From positions 1,302,001 to 1,366,000 of the forward strand of contig NZ_JQNN01000001.1 of the NCBI RefSeq assembly GCF_000745265.1: DNA of 64,000 bases, read 5' to 3'. The notes under the pieces are model-generated. The model saw only the letters and a program-made list of their open reading frames with translations. It was not told where the DNA came from and did not search any database. This stretch comes from Massilia sp. 9096 (GTDB taxonomy: Bacteria > Pseudomonadota > Gammaproteobacteria > Burkholderiales > Burkholderiaceae_D). This document shows, one piece after another, positions 27,302 through 36,470 of the stretch (position 1 is the first letter of the stretch; every line of letters starts with the position of its first letter). The position numbers and the translations under genes are program-made.

Positions 27302-28101
27302 ATGCGCCTCGCCAGACTCGAACCCGAGACAAACCCGGCCGCGGACAAGCTCGGCGCCGGGGTCTGCAAGATCGTCGCGGTGGTGATCGTCGGCCCGCTG
27401 CTGGCGCAGCTGGACGCGACCATCGTCAACGTCTCGCTGTCGAACCTGGCGCAGGAACTGCACACGACGCTGTCGACGATCCAGTGGTCACCAGCGCCTA
27501 TCTGCCGGCCCCGACCCTGGTGCTGCCCGCGAGCGGCTGCCTGGTCGATCGCGCCGGGGCGCGCGCCGTCTATCTATAGTGCTTCGCGCTGTTCACCGCC
27601 AGCCCGGCGCTGTGCGCGCTGGCCTGGTCGGCGCCCTCGCTGATCGGGTTCCGCATCCTGCAGGGCGTGGGCGGCGGCCTGCTGGCGCTGTTCTGGCGCG
27701 TGCAGAGGCGCAAGGGCAAGCATGCCTTGATCGACCTCGGCCAGTTCGCAACCGCGTGTTCAACGTGGCCGCGGCCGCACAGTTCCTCACCAACGGCGTG
27801 TCGTTTGCGGGACAGATGCTGATCCCGCTGTTTCTGATCGAGGCGTGCGGACAATCGCCGGCCGCGATGGTGTGGCTGCCGGCGCCGCTCGGGCTGGCGA
27901 TGATGGTCAGCTATCCGTCGCCCGGCGCACCGGTCGCGCATTTCGGGCCGCGCGCGGTTGCGCTGGCCGGCGCGGCGCTGGCGCTGGCGCGGGCCGGGAC
28001 GCGGGCGCTGGCCTGCAGGCCGGGCGCCCGCTGATCTTGCCGCTGTTGCCGCCGGCGTTGTTCATGCGCGGGATCAGCCAGGGCGCGCGCACCGGCGCGT
28101 G
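27302..28101 (+). pseudogene. Degraded DHA2-type MFS drug-efflux transporter
   Basis: Fragments of an EmrB/QacA-like transporter lie in three frames. 27302-27487 encodes the N-terminus with helix 1 (VVIVGPLLAQLDATIVNVSL, then NLAQELHTTLSTIQW). A shift near 27488 leads to VTSAYL...VDRAGARAVYL, broken by TAG at 27577-27579. The same frame continues with CFALFTASPALCALAWSAPS and LIGFRILQGVGGGLLALF, then jumps to unrelated residues, pointing to an internal deletion. After another shift near 27745, NRVFNVAAAAQFLTNGVSFA and PAAMVWLPAPLGLAMM represent a later helix region. At well under half the normal 14-helix length it cannot be functional. It separates lon from hupB, which are normally adjacent. 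Confidence 0.85.
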
Positions 28102-28169
28102 ATCGAGTGGCTTGCAAGCAACTGAACGCGGTCTATGCGGTGCGGATGCGGCTCCGAGGCATACCCGGC

Positions 28170-28199
28170 TTGACACAAGGCATTTCCGAAATGTCTAAT
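28170..28199 (+). promoter_or_regulatory. Promoter of hupB
   Basis: TTGACA (28170-28175), 18 bases, TCTAAT (28194-28199), about 80 bases before the hupB start and just after the transporter pseudogene. Confidence 0.6.
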
Positions 28200-28277
28200 A
28201 CGCCCTTACGGTTTGCCAGCGGTCAATTTCTGACGTAAAAAAACAAGCCGTGTCCAGAACGTGAACGAGGGAAGAGA

Positions 28278-28550
28278 GTGAACAAAACTGAACTGATCGA
28301 AGAAATCGCGAAGTCCGCGGACCTGACCAAAGCCTCTGCGGCGCGCGCCCTCGATGCGATGATCGACGCCGTGACCCAGACCCTGAAGAACAACGACAGC
28401 GTGACCCTGGTGGGTTTCGGCACCTTCACCGTGGGCGAGCGCGCCGCGCGCACCGGCCGCGATCCGCGTACCAAGGAAGCCATCACGATCAAGGCCGCCA
28501 AGGTCCCGAAATTTAAGGCTGGCAAAGCCCTGAAAGATGCAGTAAACTAA
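28278..28550 (+). CDS. hupB: DNA-binding protein HU
   Basis: A 90-residue nucleoid protein starting at GTG with GAGGGAAGA upstream. [20 protein letters not shown] is the usual HU N-terminus. The DNA-binding arm is [20 protein letters not shown] with the conserved Arg-Asn/Asp-Pro turn, ending [17 protein letters not shown] bends and compacts DNA as a dimer. Its position after lon and before tRNA-Asp and ppiD is the conserved betaproteobacterial order, apart from the pseudogene inserted upstream. Confidence 0.97.
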   Translation: MNKTELIEEIAKSADLTKASAARALDAMIDAVTQTLKNNDSVTLVGFGTFTVGERAARTGRDPRTKEAITIKAAKVPKFKAGKALKDAVN

Positions 28551-28640
28551 TGCCTCCGCTGCGCTGACACGCAGCAGGAAGCATCCTGGACCGTTGTGGG
28601 TTCCCGGCCGGTCCGGATGACGCAGTACCCAGTATTTCGT

Positions 28641-28717
28641 GGAGCGGTAGTTCAGTTGGTTAGAATACCGGCCTGTCACGCCGGGGGTCGCGGGTTCGAG
28701 TCCCGTCCGCTCCGCCA
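28641..28717 (+). tRNA. tRNA-Asp (anticodon GTC), first copy
   Basis: Acceptor stem GGAGCGG/CCGCTCC, discriminator G, encoded CCA. The anticodon stem CCGGC/GCCGG with loop CTGTCAC gives anticodon GTC. T-arm GCGGG-TTCGAGT-CCCGT. Length 77 with CCA. Confidence 0.96.
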
Positions 28718-28734
28718 CGAATTTAGTCGCCGTA

Positions 28735-28805
28735 GCGACGTCCCTGCGGACGTCGCGGTCGGGGCTCGAAGGGATTCGCTTGCAAGCGAATCCGCGGCCG
28801 GCCGC
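28735..28805. repeat. Three palindromes between the tRNA-Asp copies
   Basis: GCGACGTCC-ctgc-GGACGTCGC (28735-28756); a perfect 22-bp palindrome with half-site GGATTCGCTTG (28772-28793); and GCGGCCGGCCGC (28794-28805). No T-run follows any of them, so they do not look like intrinsic terminators. Confidence 0.8.
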
Positions 28806-28870
28806 AGGTCGGCGAGTCTCCCGATTCTTCGGCGCTAAGCAGTAAAGTGGCTAAGAAATGCAAAGATTTT

Positions 28871-28947
28871 GGAGCGGTAGTTCAGTTGGTTAGAATACCG
28901 GCCTGTCACGCCGGGGGTCGCGGGTTCGAGCCCCGTCCGCTCCGCCA
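28871..28947 (+). tRNA. tRNA-Asp (anticodon GTC), second copy
   Basis: Identical to the first copy except for one base in the T-loop (TTCGAGC instead of TTCGAGT). Encoded CCA. An intrinsic terminator follows 14 bases later. Confidence 0.96.
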
Positions 28948-28961
28948 GACTGTCGAGAAAG

Positions 28962-28990
28962 GGCGAACCCACGGTTCGCCTTTTTTTTTG
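28962..28990 (+). terminator. Intrinsic terminator after the second tRNA-Asp
   Basis: GGCGAACC-cac-GGTTCGCC followed by nine T. It ends just before the ppiD leader. Confidence 0.9.
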
Positions 28991-29031
28991 CGGTTTTTTT
29001 GAAACGCATCTTCAACCTTGATTGGCTGACC

Positions 29032-30948
29032 ATGTTTGAATTTATCCGTAATCACCAGCGCCTGATGCAGTTCCTGCTGTTGCTGCTGATCCTGCCGTCT
29101 TTCGTGCTGGTGGGCGTGAGCCGTTACAACGACCGTGGCAGCGACAGTGGCGTGGCCACCGTGGACGGGCGCGAGATCACCCGCCAGGAATGGGACAACG
29201 CGCAGCGCCGCGAGATCGACCAGGCGCGCCAGCAGATGGGCGCCCGCTTCGACCAGAAGCTGTTCGATTCGCCGGAAGCCAAGCAGGCCATTCTCGACAA
29301 CCTGGTGGCCGAGCGCGCCGTCAACGCCGAGGTGACCCGCGAGCACCTGACCGTCAGCGACGCCGCGCTGCAAAAGGCCATCCTGGACATCCAGGCCTTC
29401 CGCAAACCCGACGGCAGCTTCGACATGGACCAGTACAAGGCCGCGCTGGCCGCCCAGGGCATGACCCCGGAGATGTTCGACGCGCGCATGCGCCACGACA
29501 TGGCGGTGCAGCAGCTTGCCGCCGGCGTCCAGGCGACCGCGTTCGCCCCGCGCAGCGTCGCCGCGCGTCTGTCGGACCTGAACGACCAGCAGCGCCAGGT
29601 TCAGGAACTGCTGTTCCCGGCCGCGAACTACGCGGCCCAGGTCAAGGTCACCGACGATATGGTCAAGGCCTACTACGACAAGCATCCGGAGCAGTTCCAG
29701 GTGCCGGCCACGGTCAAGGCTGAATACCTGGTGTTCGACCAGGCCGCCGTCGAGAAGGCGGTGACGGTGTCCGACGCCGAGATCCTCGATGCCTACAACA
29801 AGGGCAAGGCGCGCTTCTCGACCCCGGAGACGCGCAACGCCAGCCACATCCTGATCACGGTCGCCAAGGACGCGCCGGCGGCGGCCGATGCCGCGGCCAA
29901 GGCCAAGGCCGAAGCGATCCTCGCCGAGGTGAAGAAGAACCCGAACGATTTCGCCAGGATCGCCAAGGCGCAGTCGCAAGACCCGGGTTCGGCCGAACTG
30001 GGCGGCGACCTCGGCAACATCGGAAAGGGTGTGTTCGCCAAGCCGGTCGAAGACGCGATCTATAGCCTGAAGGAAGGTGAGATCGGCAACCTGGTCAAGT
30101 CGGAGTTCGGCTACCACATCGTCAAGGTCACCAAGGTCGTGCCGGCCGCGCAGCAGACGCTGGAACAAGCCAAGCCGCAGATCGTCGCCGAGCTGAAAAA
30201 GCAGAAGATGTCGGCCAAGTACACCGAACTGGCCGACAGCTTCGCCAACACCATCGAAGACCAGTCCGACAGCCTGAAGCCGGCCGCGGACAAGCTCGAC
30301 CTGAGCATCCAGACCGCCGACGGCCTGACCGCCACGCCGAACCCGGCACTGGGCGCTTCGCCGGTCAACAACGAGAAGTTCCTCAAGGCGATCTTCTCGA
30401 ACGACGCCCTGACCAACAAGCGCAACACCCAGGCGATCGAAGTCGCGCCGAGCACCCTGGTGGCTGGCCGCGTGGTCGAGTTCAAGCCGGCTTCCAAGCG
30501 CTCGCTGGCCGAAGTCGCAGGTAGCATCCGCCAGCGCGTGACCCAGGAGGAAGCGGCACGTCTGGCGCGCCAGGCCGGCGAAGCCAAGCTCGCGGCGGCC
30601 AAGGGCGGCGACGCCGCCGGTTTCGGCGAGGCCAAGACCCTCTCGCGCACCCAGCAGCCGCCGATCAACCCGGCCGCCGCGCTCGCGGTGCTCAAGGCCG
30701 ACGTCAGCAAGCTGCCGGCCGTGGTGGGCGTCGACATCCCGAACGTGGGCTACGGCGTGTACCGTATTACCCAGGTCACCCAGCCGGCCCAGCCGGACGT
30801 GACGCGCCGCCAGCAGGAGGCGCAGGAAATCGGCCGGGCCGTCGGCAGCGCCGAGATGTATGGCTACGTCGAAGCCCTGAAGCACAAGGCCAAGGCCAAG
30901 GTCAACGTCAAGGCCGCCGATCTCGGCGCCACCAAGAACGACGACTGA
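29032..30948 (+). CDS. ppiD: Periplasmic folding chaperone PpiD (SurA-N and parvulin domains)
   Basis: Start chosen at 29032 (MFEFIRNHQRLMQFLLLLLI), the conserved PpiD N-terminus; an ATG 11 codons upstream is possible. The 638-residue protein has one N-terminal membrane anchor (about residues 12-32), a SurA_N-like chaperone region (VDGREITRQEWDNAQRRE onward), one parvulin PPIC domain (about 255-350: ASHILITVAKD, DPGSAELGGDLGNIGKG, VKSEFGYHIVKVT) and a helical C-terminal domain. PpiD is anchored in the inner membrane and assists proteins leaving the Sec translocon. It is monocistronic, with a terminator after the stop. Confidence 0.94.
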   Translation: MFEFIRNHQRLMQFLLLLLILPSFVLVGVSRYNDRGSDSGVATVDGREITRQEWDNAQRREIDQARQQMGARFDQKLFDSPEAKQAILDNLVAERAVNAEVTREHLTVSDAALQKAILDIQAFRKPDGSFDMDQYKAALAAQGMTPEMFDARMRHDMAVQQLAAGVQATAFAPRSVAARLSDLNDQQRQVQELLFPAANYAAQVKVTDDMVKAYYDKHPEQFQVPATVKAEYLVFDQAAVEKAVTVSDAEILDAYNKGKARFSTPETRNASHILITVAKDAPAAADAAAKAKAEAILAEVKKNPNDFARIAKAQSQDPGSAELGGDLGNIGKGVFAKPVEDAIYSLKEGEIGNLVKSEFGYHIVKVTKVVPAAQQTLEQAKPQIVAELKKQKMSAKYTELADSFANTIEDQSDSLKPAADKLDLSIQTADGLTATPNPALGASPVNNEKFLKAIFSNDALTNKRNTQAIEVAPSTLVAGRVVEFKPASKRSLAEVAGSIRQRVTQEEAARLARQAGEAKLAAAKGGDAAGFGEAKTLSRTQQPPINPAAALAVLKADVSKLPAVVGVDIPNVGYGVYRITQVTQPAQPDVTRRQQEAQEIGRAVGSAEMYGYVEALKHKAKAKVNVKAADLGATKNDD

Positions 30949-30971
30949 CCGGGCCCGTCCCGCCAATGTCG

Positions 30972-31006
30972 AAAAGCCCGGCCGCGCGAGCGGACCGGGC
31001 TTTTTT
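30972..31006 (+). terminator. Intrinsic terminator of ppiD
   Basis: AAAAGCCCGG / CCGGGCTTTT with a 13-base loop and six T. It can also act on the convergent SDR gene because of the A-run on the other side. Confidence 0.85.
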
Positions 31007-31021
31007 CATGGGGCCGGGGCC

Positions 31022-32047
31022 TTAAGCCGTATAGTGCGCGCTGTCGCCCGCCGTGACGTCATAGGTCGAACCGGAGATGCGGGCCGCCTCGTCCGAGGCC
31101 AGGAACACCGCCACCGGCGCGATGTCGGCCGCGTCCAGCCAGGGCAGGTGCATCGGGCTCTGCTTGGCCAGGCCGGCCGCGACCTCGTCGATCGACGGCG
31201 GCTGCGCCGGCGGTTCCGAGTGCTGGATCTCGGCGATCGCGCCCTTCAGGCGGGTCGGGTTGCGCGTCAGCAGGGTGTCCACCAGGCCCGGTTCGATGCA
31301 GTTGACGGTGATGCCCTTGTCGGCCAGTTCGAGCGACACCGACTTCATCAGCCCGATGATGCCCCATTTCGAGGCCGAGTAGCTCGAGCCGTTCTTCCAG
31401 CCCTGGCGGCCCTGGCGCGACGCGATCATCAGGATGCGGCCGTTCTTGCGCGCCACCATCGACGGCGCGAAGGCGCGCACCGTGTTGGCATAGCCGTTCA
31501 GGTTGACGTCGATGACGTCGCGCCACTCGTGGTCGTCCATCTCGATCAGCGGCTTCATGGTCTGGATGGCGGCGTTGGCGATCACGATGTCGATCTTGCC
31601 GAATTCGTGATTCGCGCGGTCGGCAGCCTTGCGCAGCGCGGCGACGTCGCGCACGTCGGCCACCACCGGCACGAACTTGCGGCCGTAGCCCTGCACCAGG
31701 CGCGCTGTCTCGTCGAGGTCGGCGCGCGAGGACGGCGTCGCCTCGGAAATCGCGCTGACCGGGCCGGCGATGTCGATGCCCATCACGTCGGCACCCTCGG
31801 CGGCAAAGGCCACCGCCAGCGCGCGCCCGATACCGCGCGCGGCGCCGGTGATCACCACCGACTTGCCTTGCAGGCGGCCTTTCTTTTGCACCTTGATGTC
31901 GCCCGGCGGCGCCATCGGCACGGCGCCGGCAGCGTTGCCGGTTGCGCCGGCGGCTGCGGCCGCGCCGGCGGCTGCGCTCATCAGGAAAGCGCGGCGTCCA
32001 ATTTGTTGATTCGAGTCCTGCTGGGGCAGGGAATCCGGAGTTTCCAT
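31022..32047 (-). CDS. Tat-signal short-chain dehydrogenase/reductase
   Basis: Start chosen at 32047 because GGGAGGT lies seven bases upstream; an ATG 15 codons further upstream lacks support. The 341-residue protein opens with a twin-arginine signal (GRRAFLMSAAAGAAAAAG) and an Ala-rich segment, then a classical SDR domain: cofactor motif TGAARGIGRAL, NAG-like NAAIQTM, catalytic Ser in ILMIASRQGRQG, YSASK with the catalytic Tyr and Lys, and EPGLVDT. SDRs use NAD(P)H, so a Tat substrate would carry bound cofactor across the membrane. The insert around IAEIQHSEPPAQPPSID is typical of mycofactocin- and carveol-type SDRs. The substrate is unknown. The 268 bases to mnmH hold only GC-rich palindromes (one at 32288-32301). 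Confidence 0.88.
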   Translation of the reverse strand: METPDSLPQQDSNQQIGRRAFLMSAAAGAAAAAGATGNAAGAVPMAPPGDIKVQKKGRLQGKSVVITGAARGIGRALAVAFAAEGADVMGIDIAGPVSAISEATPSSRADLDETARLVQGYGRKFVPVVADVRDVAALRKAADRANHEFGKIDIVIANAAIQTMKPLIEMDDHEWRDVIDVNLNGYANTVRAFAPSMVARKNGRILMIASRQGRQGWKNGSSYSASKWGIIGLMKSVSLELADKGITVNCIEPGLVDTLLTRNPTRLKGAIAEIQHSEPPAQPPSIDEVAAGLAKQSPMHLPWLDAADIAPVAVFLASDEAARISGSTYDVTAGDSAHYTA

Positions 32048-32315
32048 TGTATTTACCTCCCTATTGATTCGGTTTAGAAGTAATTTCGTCAATTTACTTC
32101 AGCGAGTATAGGGAAGGGCGGACAGGGCGGGCGCTCGCTAGCGCAGCGCCGCCATCAGGCGATGCTGCCGTGCTCCAGCGGCTATTCGGTGGGTCGGCGA
32201 TGCCGGTGAAGCATGCCATGACGCAGCTCCGGGTGTCTTGCCGGCGCAGGATAGCGCGGCCACGCGCACGCGCGCACGGCCGGGCGCGTGCAGGCCTGCA
32301 CCCGGGGCGCGTGGA

Positions 32316-33371
32316 TCAGGCCGCGTGCAGCGTACGCGCGGCGGCCAGGAAATCGTCCTGGCCGATGCCGGGCAGGACCAGCGCTTGCGCCTGAGGATAC
32401 TGGACGAAGTTGCGGTCGATCGAGCGCAGGTAGGCCGGGTCGTAGTGCTGCACCAGCAGCTGGTCGACCAGTTCCGGCATGCCGCCGCCGTGCGCCAGCT
32501 CGCGCCAGGCGTCGATCCTGGCGCGCCCGTGCAGTTGCACCAGGTGCTCGAGCTGGACCAGCAGGGCGTCCGGGTCGCGCGCGAAGTGCTGGTAATCCTC
32601 CATCAGCAGGTCGACCCGCTTGGGACGATCGAGCTGCAGCGCGATGCAGGGCGCGGCGCGCATGCGTTCCATGACGGCCTCGGGCACGCGCAAATTGCCC
32701 ACCTTCTTGCTCTCGGACTCGACGAACACCGGACGCGCCGCATCGAAACGGCGCAGCTTGTCCCAGATCTCGGTCTCGAAGCGCTTCTGGCTCGGCTGCG
32801 GTTCGCCCGGGAGCTGGCCCAGCACCGAGCCGCGGTGGGCGGCCAGGCGTTCCAGGTCGAGCACCTGGGCGCCGATCGACTCCAGCGTCTCGAGCAGGCG
32901 GCTCTTGCCGCTGCCGGTGGTGCCGCAGATCACCCGGAAGTCGAGTTCCGGCGGGGTGTCCAGCGCGCCGTTGACGTAGTTGCGGAAGGCTTTGTAGCCG
33001 CCGTCGAGCTGCACCACCGGCCAGCCGACCTTGGCCAGGATGTACGCCATCGAGCCGCTGCGGTTGCCGCCGCGCCAGCAGTAGACCAGCGGCTTCCAGT
33101 CTTTCGGTTTGTCGGCGAACAGCGTGTCGATCGCGTGCGCGATATTGCGCGCGACCAGCGGCGCGCCGATCTTTTTCGCCTCGAATGCGCCGACCTGCTT
33201 GTAGGTGGTGCCGACCAGGATGCGCTCCTCGTCGTTCAGCACCGGGCAGTTGATGGCGCCGGGGATGCGGTCGAGCGCGAACTCGGACTCGCTGCGCGCG
33301 TCGATGATGGTATCGAAGGCGTCGAGTTGGGGCAGGATGTCGGCAAAGCTCAGGACGGCGGGGTATTTCAT
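32316..33371 (-). CDS. mnmH: tRNA 2-selenouridine synthase
   Basis: A 351-residue two-domain protein, also called SelU. The N-terminal rhodanese domain has the active Cys98 in VYCWRGGNRSG; the C-terminal P-loop domain has CGTTGSGKSRLL (about residues 149-160). It replaces sulfur with selenium at the wobble 2-thiouridine of tRNA Lys, Glu and Gln via a geranylated intermediate, using selenophosphate from SelD. No selD is in the window. The gene stands alone on the minus strand, 34 bases from the esterase gene. Confidence 0.95.
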   Translation of the reverse strand: MKYPAVLSFADILPQLDAFDTIIDARSESEFALDRIPGAINCPVLNDEERILVGTTYKQVGAFEAKKIGAPLVARNIAHAIDTLFADKPKDWKPLVYCWRGGNRSGSMAYILAKVGWPVVQLDGGYKAFRNYVNGALDTPPELDFRVICGTTGSGKSRLLETLESIGAQVLDLERLAAHRGSVLGQLPGEPQPSQKRFETEIWDKLRRFDAARPVFVESESKKVGNLRVPEAVMERMRAAPCIALQLDRPKRVDLLMEDYQHFARDPDALLVQLEHLVQLHGRARIDAWRELAHGGGMPELVDQLLVQHYDPAYLRSIDRNFVQYPQAQALVLPGIGQDDFLAAARTLHAA

Positions 33372-33405
33372 TGTCGTTGTTGTATCGCGTTGGATGGGCG
33401 CGCTG

Positions 33406-34026
33406 TTATCGTTTGAGGAGCGGCGCCAGTTGGGGCCAGATATTGTTGAGGATGGTCGGATGGGCGGTCGCCAGCGGATGCAGGCGATCGGCCTGGAAAT
33501 TGGCCGGCACCAGCGCCACGCCGTCCAGCATGAACGGCACCAGCGGCACCTTTTCCTGCGTCGACAGGTCCGTGTACATGCCGGCGAAGCGGTCGGTGTA
33601 GGCGCGGCCGTAGTTGGGCGGCATGCGCATGCCGACCAGCAGCACCTTGGCGTGCGCCTGTTCGGCCATGTCGACCATCGCGCGCAGGTTGTCCTCGGCC
33701 GATTTCACCGGCAGGCCGCGCAGGCCGTCGTTGGCGCCCAGTTCCAGCACCACCACGTTCGGATGGTGCTGGGCCAGCAGGGCCGGCAGGCGCGAGCGGC
33801 CGCCGCTGGTGGTGTCGCCGCTGATGCTGGCGTTGACGATGGTGGCGTCGATCTTTTCGGCGCGCAGGCGCTGGTCCAGCAGCGCGACCCAGCCGGTGCC
33901 GCGCACCAGCCCGTACTCGGCCGACAGGCTGTCGCCGACCACCAGAATGGTTTTTGGTGCAGAATACGCGTTCCCGGCGGCGGCCAGCGCGAAGGCCGCG
34001 CCCAGGCCGACGATCCATTTCTTCAT
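33406..34026 (-). CDS. tesA: SGNH-family arylesterase / TesA-like lysophospholipase
   Basis: A 206-residue periplasmic esterase with signal peptide (MKKWIVGLGAAFALAAAGNAYS). SGNH motifs are complete: block I GDSLSAEYG (Ser33), block II Gly in ISGDTTSGG, block III GANDGLRG, block V DRLHP with the Asp and His. This is the TesA/acyl-CoA thioesterase I, protease I, lysophospholipase L1 family. An ATG at 34038 would add four residues; it overlaps the divergent ABC gene start (CATG). As in E. coli, where tesA is divergent from ybbA-ybbP, the ATPase gene is divergent here. Confidence 0.92.
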   Translation of the reverse strand: MKKWIVGLGAAFALAAAGNAYSAPKTILVVGDSLSAEYGLVRGTGWVALLDQRLRAEKIDATIVNASISGDTTSGGRSRLPALLAQHHPNVVVLELGANDGLRGLPVKSAEDNLRAMVDMAEQAHAKVLLVGMRMPPNYGRAYTDRFAGMYTDLSTQEKVPLVPFMLDGVALVPANFQADRLHPLATAHPTILNNIWPQLAPLLKR

Positions 34027-34036
34027 ATGAGCAAGC

Positions 34037-34813
34037 ATGCGTGATATTCCCGAGGCTTCAAAAAACGAGGTGCCAAATCCGGCTGCGAGCGTGGCAGCGA
34101 GCGTGACGGCAGGCGGCGATACCGGCCGCGACGGCCGCAACGGCGCGCATCCGGCGATCGAGGTGATCGGCCTGTCCAAGCGCGTCGCCGACGCCAGCGG
34201 CGAACTCACCATCCTGCACGAAGTGGATTTTACCGTGCAACCGGCCGAAACGCTCGCCCTGGTCGGCGCATCGGGGTCGGGCAAGTCGACGCTGCTGGGC
34301 CTGCTGGCCGGCCTGGACACGCCCTCGACCGGCAAGGTGCTGCTCGACGGGACCGACATCTTCGCCCTCGACGAGGACGGCCGCGCCGCCTTCCGCAAGG
34401 CCAAGTTGGGGTTCGTGTTCCAATCTTTCCAGTTGCTGGCGCACCTGAATGCGGTGGAAAACGTGATGTTGCCGCTGGAATTGCGCGGCGACGGCAACGC
34501 GCGCGCAAAAGCCGAGGCGATGCTGGGCCGGGTCGGCCTGTCGAGCCGCTTACGCCACTACCCGAAATACCTGTCCGGCGGCGAGCAGCAGCGCGTGGCG
34601 CTGGCGCGCGCTTTCGTCACCGAGCCGCCGCTGCTGTTCGCGGACGAGCCGACCGGCAGCCTGGACGCCGCCACCGGCGAAGCGGTGGTGCAGCTGATGT
34701 TCGAACTGAACCGCGAGCGCGGCTCGACGCTGGTGCTGGTCACGCACGACCCGTCGATGGCGGCGCGCTGCGGACGGACGCTGACGATCGCCGCCGGAAA
34801 GTTGGTCGCCTGA
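34037..34813 (+). CDS. ABC transporter ATP-binding protein, YbbA/LolD-like
   Basis: A 258-residue ATPase with a 35-residue non-conserved leader. It has Walker A GASGSGKST (about residues 77-85), Q-loop VFQSFQLL, signature YLSGGEQQRVALARAF, Walker B PLLFADEPTGSLD and H-loop LVLVTHDPS. This is the MacB/LolD type that works with an FtsX-like permease (YbbP). No permease gene follows: the next gene is on the opposite strand 22 bases later. Either the permease is elsewhere or the pair is broken. The start codon overlaps the alternative start of the divergent esterase gene. Confidence 0.9.
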   Translation: MRDIPEASKNEVPNPAASVAASVTAGGDTGRDGRNGAHPAIEVIGLSKRVADASGELTILHEVDFTVQPAETLALVGASGSGKSTLLGLLAGLDTPSTGKVLLDGTDIFALDEDGRAAFRKAKLGFVFQSFQLLAHLNAVENVMLPLELRGDGNARAKAEAMLGRVGLSSRLRHYPKYLSGGEQQRVALARAFVTEPPLLFADEPTGSLDAATGEAVVQLMFELNRERGSTLVLVTHDPSMAARCGRTLTIAAGKLVA

Positions 34814-34835
34814 GTTGGTGGCCCGAACCGGCCGC

Positions 34836-36362
34836 CTAGCGCGCCTGGTGGTCGACCACCAGTGCATTGAGCGCCGCGCGGATCGCCGCCGGCAGCTCGC
34901 CGGCCGTGATCCCGATCGGCCCCACGCCATCCGCCACCAGCCGGTCCGCCGCCGCCCCATGCAGCCACACCGCGCCCAGCGCCGCTTCCCACGCCGGCCA
35001 ATGCTGGGCCAGCAAGGCCGCGCATAACCCTGCCAGCACGTCGCCGGTGCCGCCGGTGGCCAGGCCCGGGTTGCCGGTCGGGTTGATCGCCACCGCGCCG
35101 TCGGGCCGCGCGATCACGCTGCCGGCGCCTTTGAGCACCACCACCGCGTTCAGGCGCATCGCCAGCTCGCGCGCGTTTTCCAGCCGGTCGGCCTGGATGA
35201 CCGCCGCGGTCACCCCGAGCAGGCGCGCCGCCTCGAGCGGATGCGGGGTCAGGATCGCCGGCTCGTGCCGGGCCGCCACGCGTGCCTGCAGGTCCGGACT
35301 GGCGGCGATCAGGTTGAGCGCGTCGGCGTCCAGCACCAGGGCCTTGCTTGCCTCCAGCGCCTTGGCCAGCACGCGCGTGGCGACCGCCGAGTCGCCCATG
35401 CCGGGGCCGGCGGCGGCGGTGCGGTCTTCAAAAGCGAAGCCGGCCGCGTCGCGGAACATGATCTCCGGATGGGTTGGATCCACCCCGAGCCCCGGATCGA
35501 TGGCGGCGGCGAACACCTTGCCGGCGCCCGCGTACAGCGCGGCGCGCGCGGCCAGCAGCAGCGCGCCGGCCATGCCGTGGGCGCCGCCCAGCACGGCCAC
35601 GTCGCCGTAGCTGCCCTTGTGCGAGTTCTGGCGGCGCGGCCGCAGCTGCGTCCTGAACAGCGCCGGTGCGTTCATGCCGGCCCGGGGCGGGGCCGTCTGC
35701 GCCGGGTCGACGCCGAGCCGCTCGACCCGTACCCGGCCGGCGTGGTCGCAGCCGTCGGCGGTGTGCAGGCCGGGTTTGTCGCCCAGGAAGGTGAGGGTGT
35801 GGGTGGCGCGCACGGCGACGCCGTCGTGGCCAACGATAGCGCCGGTATCCGCGTCCAGGCCGCTGGGCACGTCGAGCGCCAGCACCGGACAGGCGAGCGT
35901 GTCGAGCTGTTGCACCAGTGCGCGCGCGCGTCCCGCCAGCGCGCGCGCGAGGCCGATGCCGAACAGGCCGTCGAGCGCGAGCCGGTAGCCGCGTCCAGCG
36001 TCGATCTGGTGGACCCAGCGGACCGTGGCGGCGCGTGCGCGCGCCATGGCCTGCGCCGCCTCGGGCGAGGGCGCCGGCGCGTCCGGGACCAGCAGCACCA
36101 GGTCGAGCTCGACCCCGGCGTCGGCGAGGTTGGCGGCGCATTCGAGCGCGTCGCCGCCGTTGTTGCCGGGGCCGGCCAGCACCAGCACCGGCCCCTTGGC
36201 GCCGGCCAGCAGCTCGAGCGCCATGCTCGAGGCGGCCTCGCCGGCGCGCCGCATCAGCGTGCCCGGCGCCAGCCTGGCCTGGGATTCGGTTTCGATCGCG
36301 CGGATCTCGGCGACGCTGTACAGCGCGCCCGCGCTCGACTGGTCACTACGCGGCTGGTCCAT
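34836..36362 (-). CDS. nnr: Bifunctional NAD(P)H-hydrate epimerase / ADP-dependent dehydratase
   Basis: A 508-residue fusion. The N-terminal YjeF_N epimerase domain (about 1-215) contains [13 protein letters not shown] and [12 protein letters not shown]. The C-terminal ribokinase-like dehydratase domain (about 230-505) contains [33 protein letters not shown] and [20 protein letters not shown], the last holding the catalytic Asp. The enzyme repairs damaged, hydrated NADH and NADPH in the cytoplasm. It is a single gene, convergent with the ABC ATPase gene. Confidence 0.95.
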   Translation of the reverse strand: MDQPRSDQSSAGALYSVAEIRAIETESQARLAPGTLMRRAGEAASSMALELLAGAKGPVLVLAGPGNNGGDALECAANLADAGVELDLVLLVPDAPAPSPEAAQAMARARAATVRWVHQIDAGRGYRLALDGLFGIGLARALAGRARALVQQLDTLACPVLALDVPSGLDADTGAIVGHDGVAVRATHTLTFLGDKPGLHTADGCDHAGRVRVERLGVDPAQTAPPRAGMNAPALFRTQLRPRRQNSHKGSYGDVAVLGGAHGMAGALLLAARAALYAGAGKVFAAAIDPGLGVDPTHPEIMFRDAAGFAFEDRTAAAGPGMGDSAVATRVLAKALEASKALVLDADALNLIAASPDLQARVAARHEPAILTPHPLEAARLLGVTAAVIQADRLENARELAMRLNAVVVLKGAGSVIARPDGAVAINPTGNPGLATGGTGDVLAGLCAALLAQHWPAWEAALGAVWLHGAAADRLVADGVGPIGITAGELPAAIRAALNALVVDHQAR

Positions 36363-36470
36363 GCAGACTCCATCGTGGTCGGGATGTCATTGTCGCACCG
36401 CACGGGCGATTGCGCCTGCACGACGCGCCTGCACTACAATGTGGCCTCGTTTCGACAGCATGGAGTACGC

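Noticed and set aside
28641..28947. Direct repeats of the tRNA-Asp region as a CRISPR-like array
   Set aside because: Only two units, both complete tRNA genes.
32316..33371. Selenium pathway suggesting selenoproteins in the window
   Set aside because: mnmH acts on tRNA; no in-frame TGA within a conserved protein was seen, MsrB has Cys, and selA/selB/selD are absent here.
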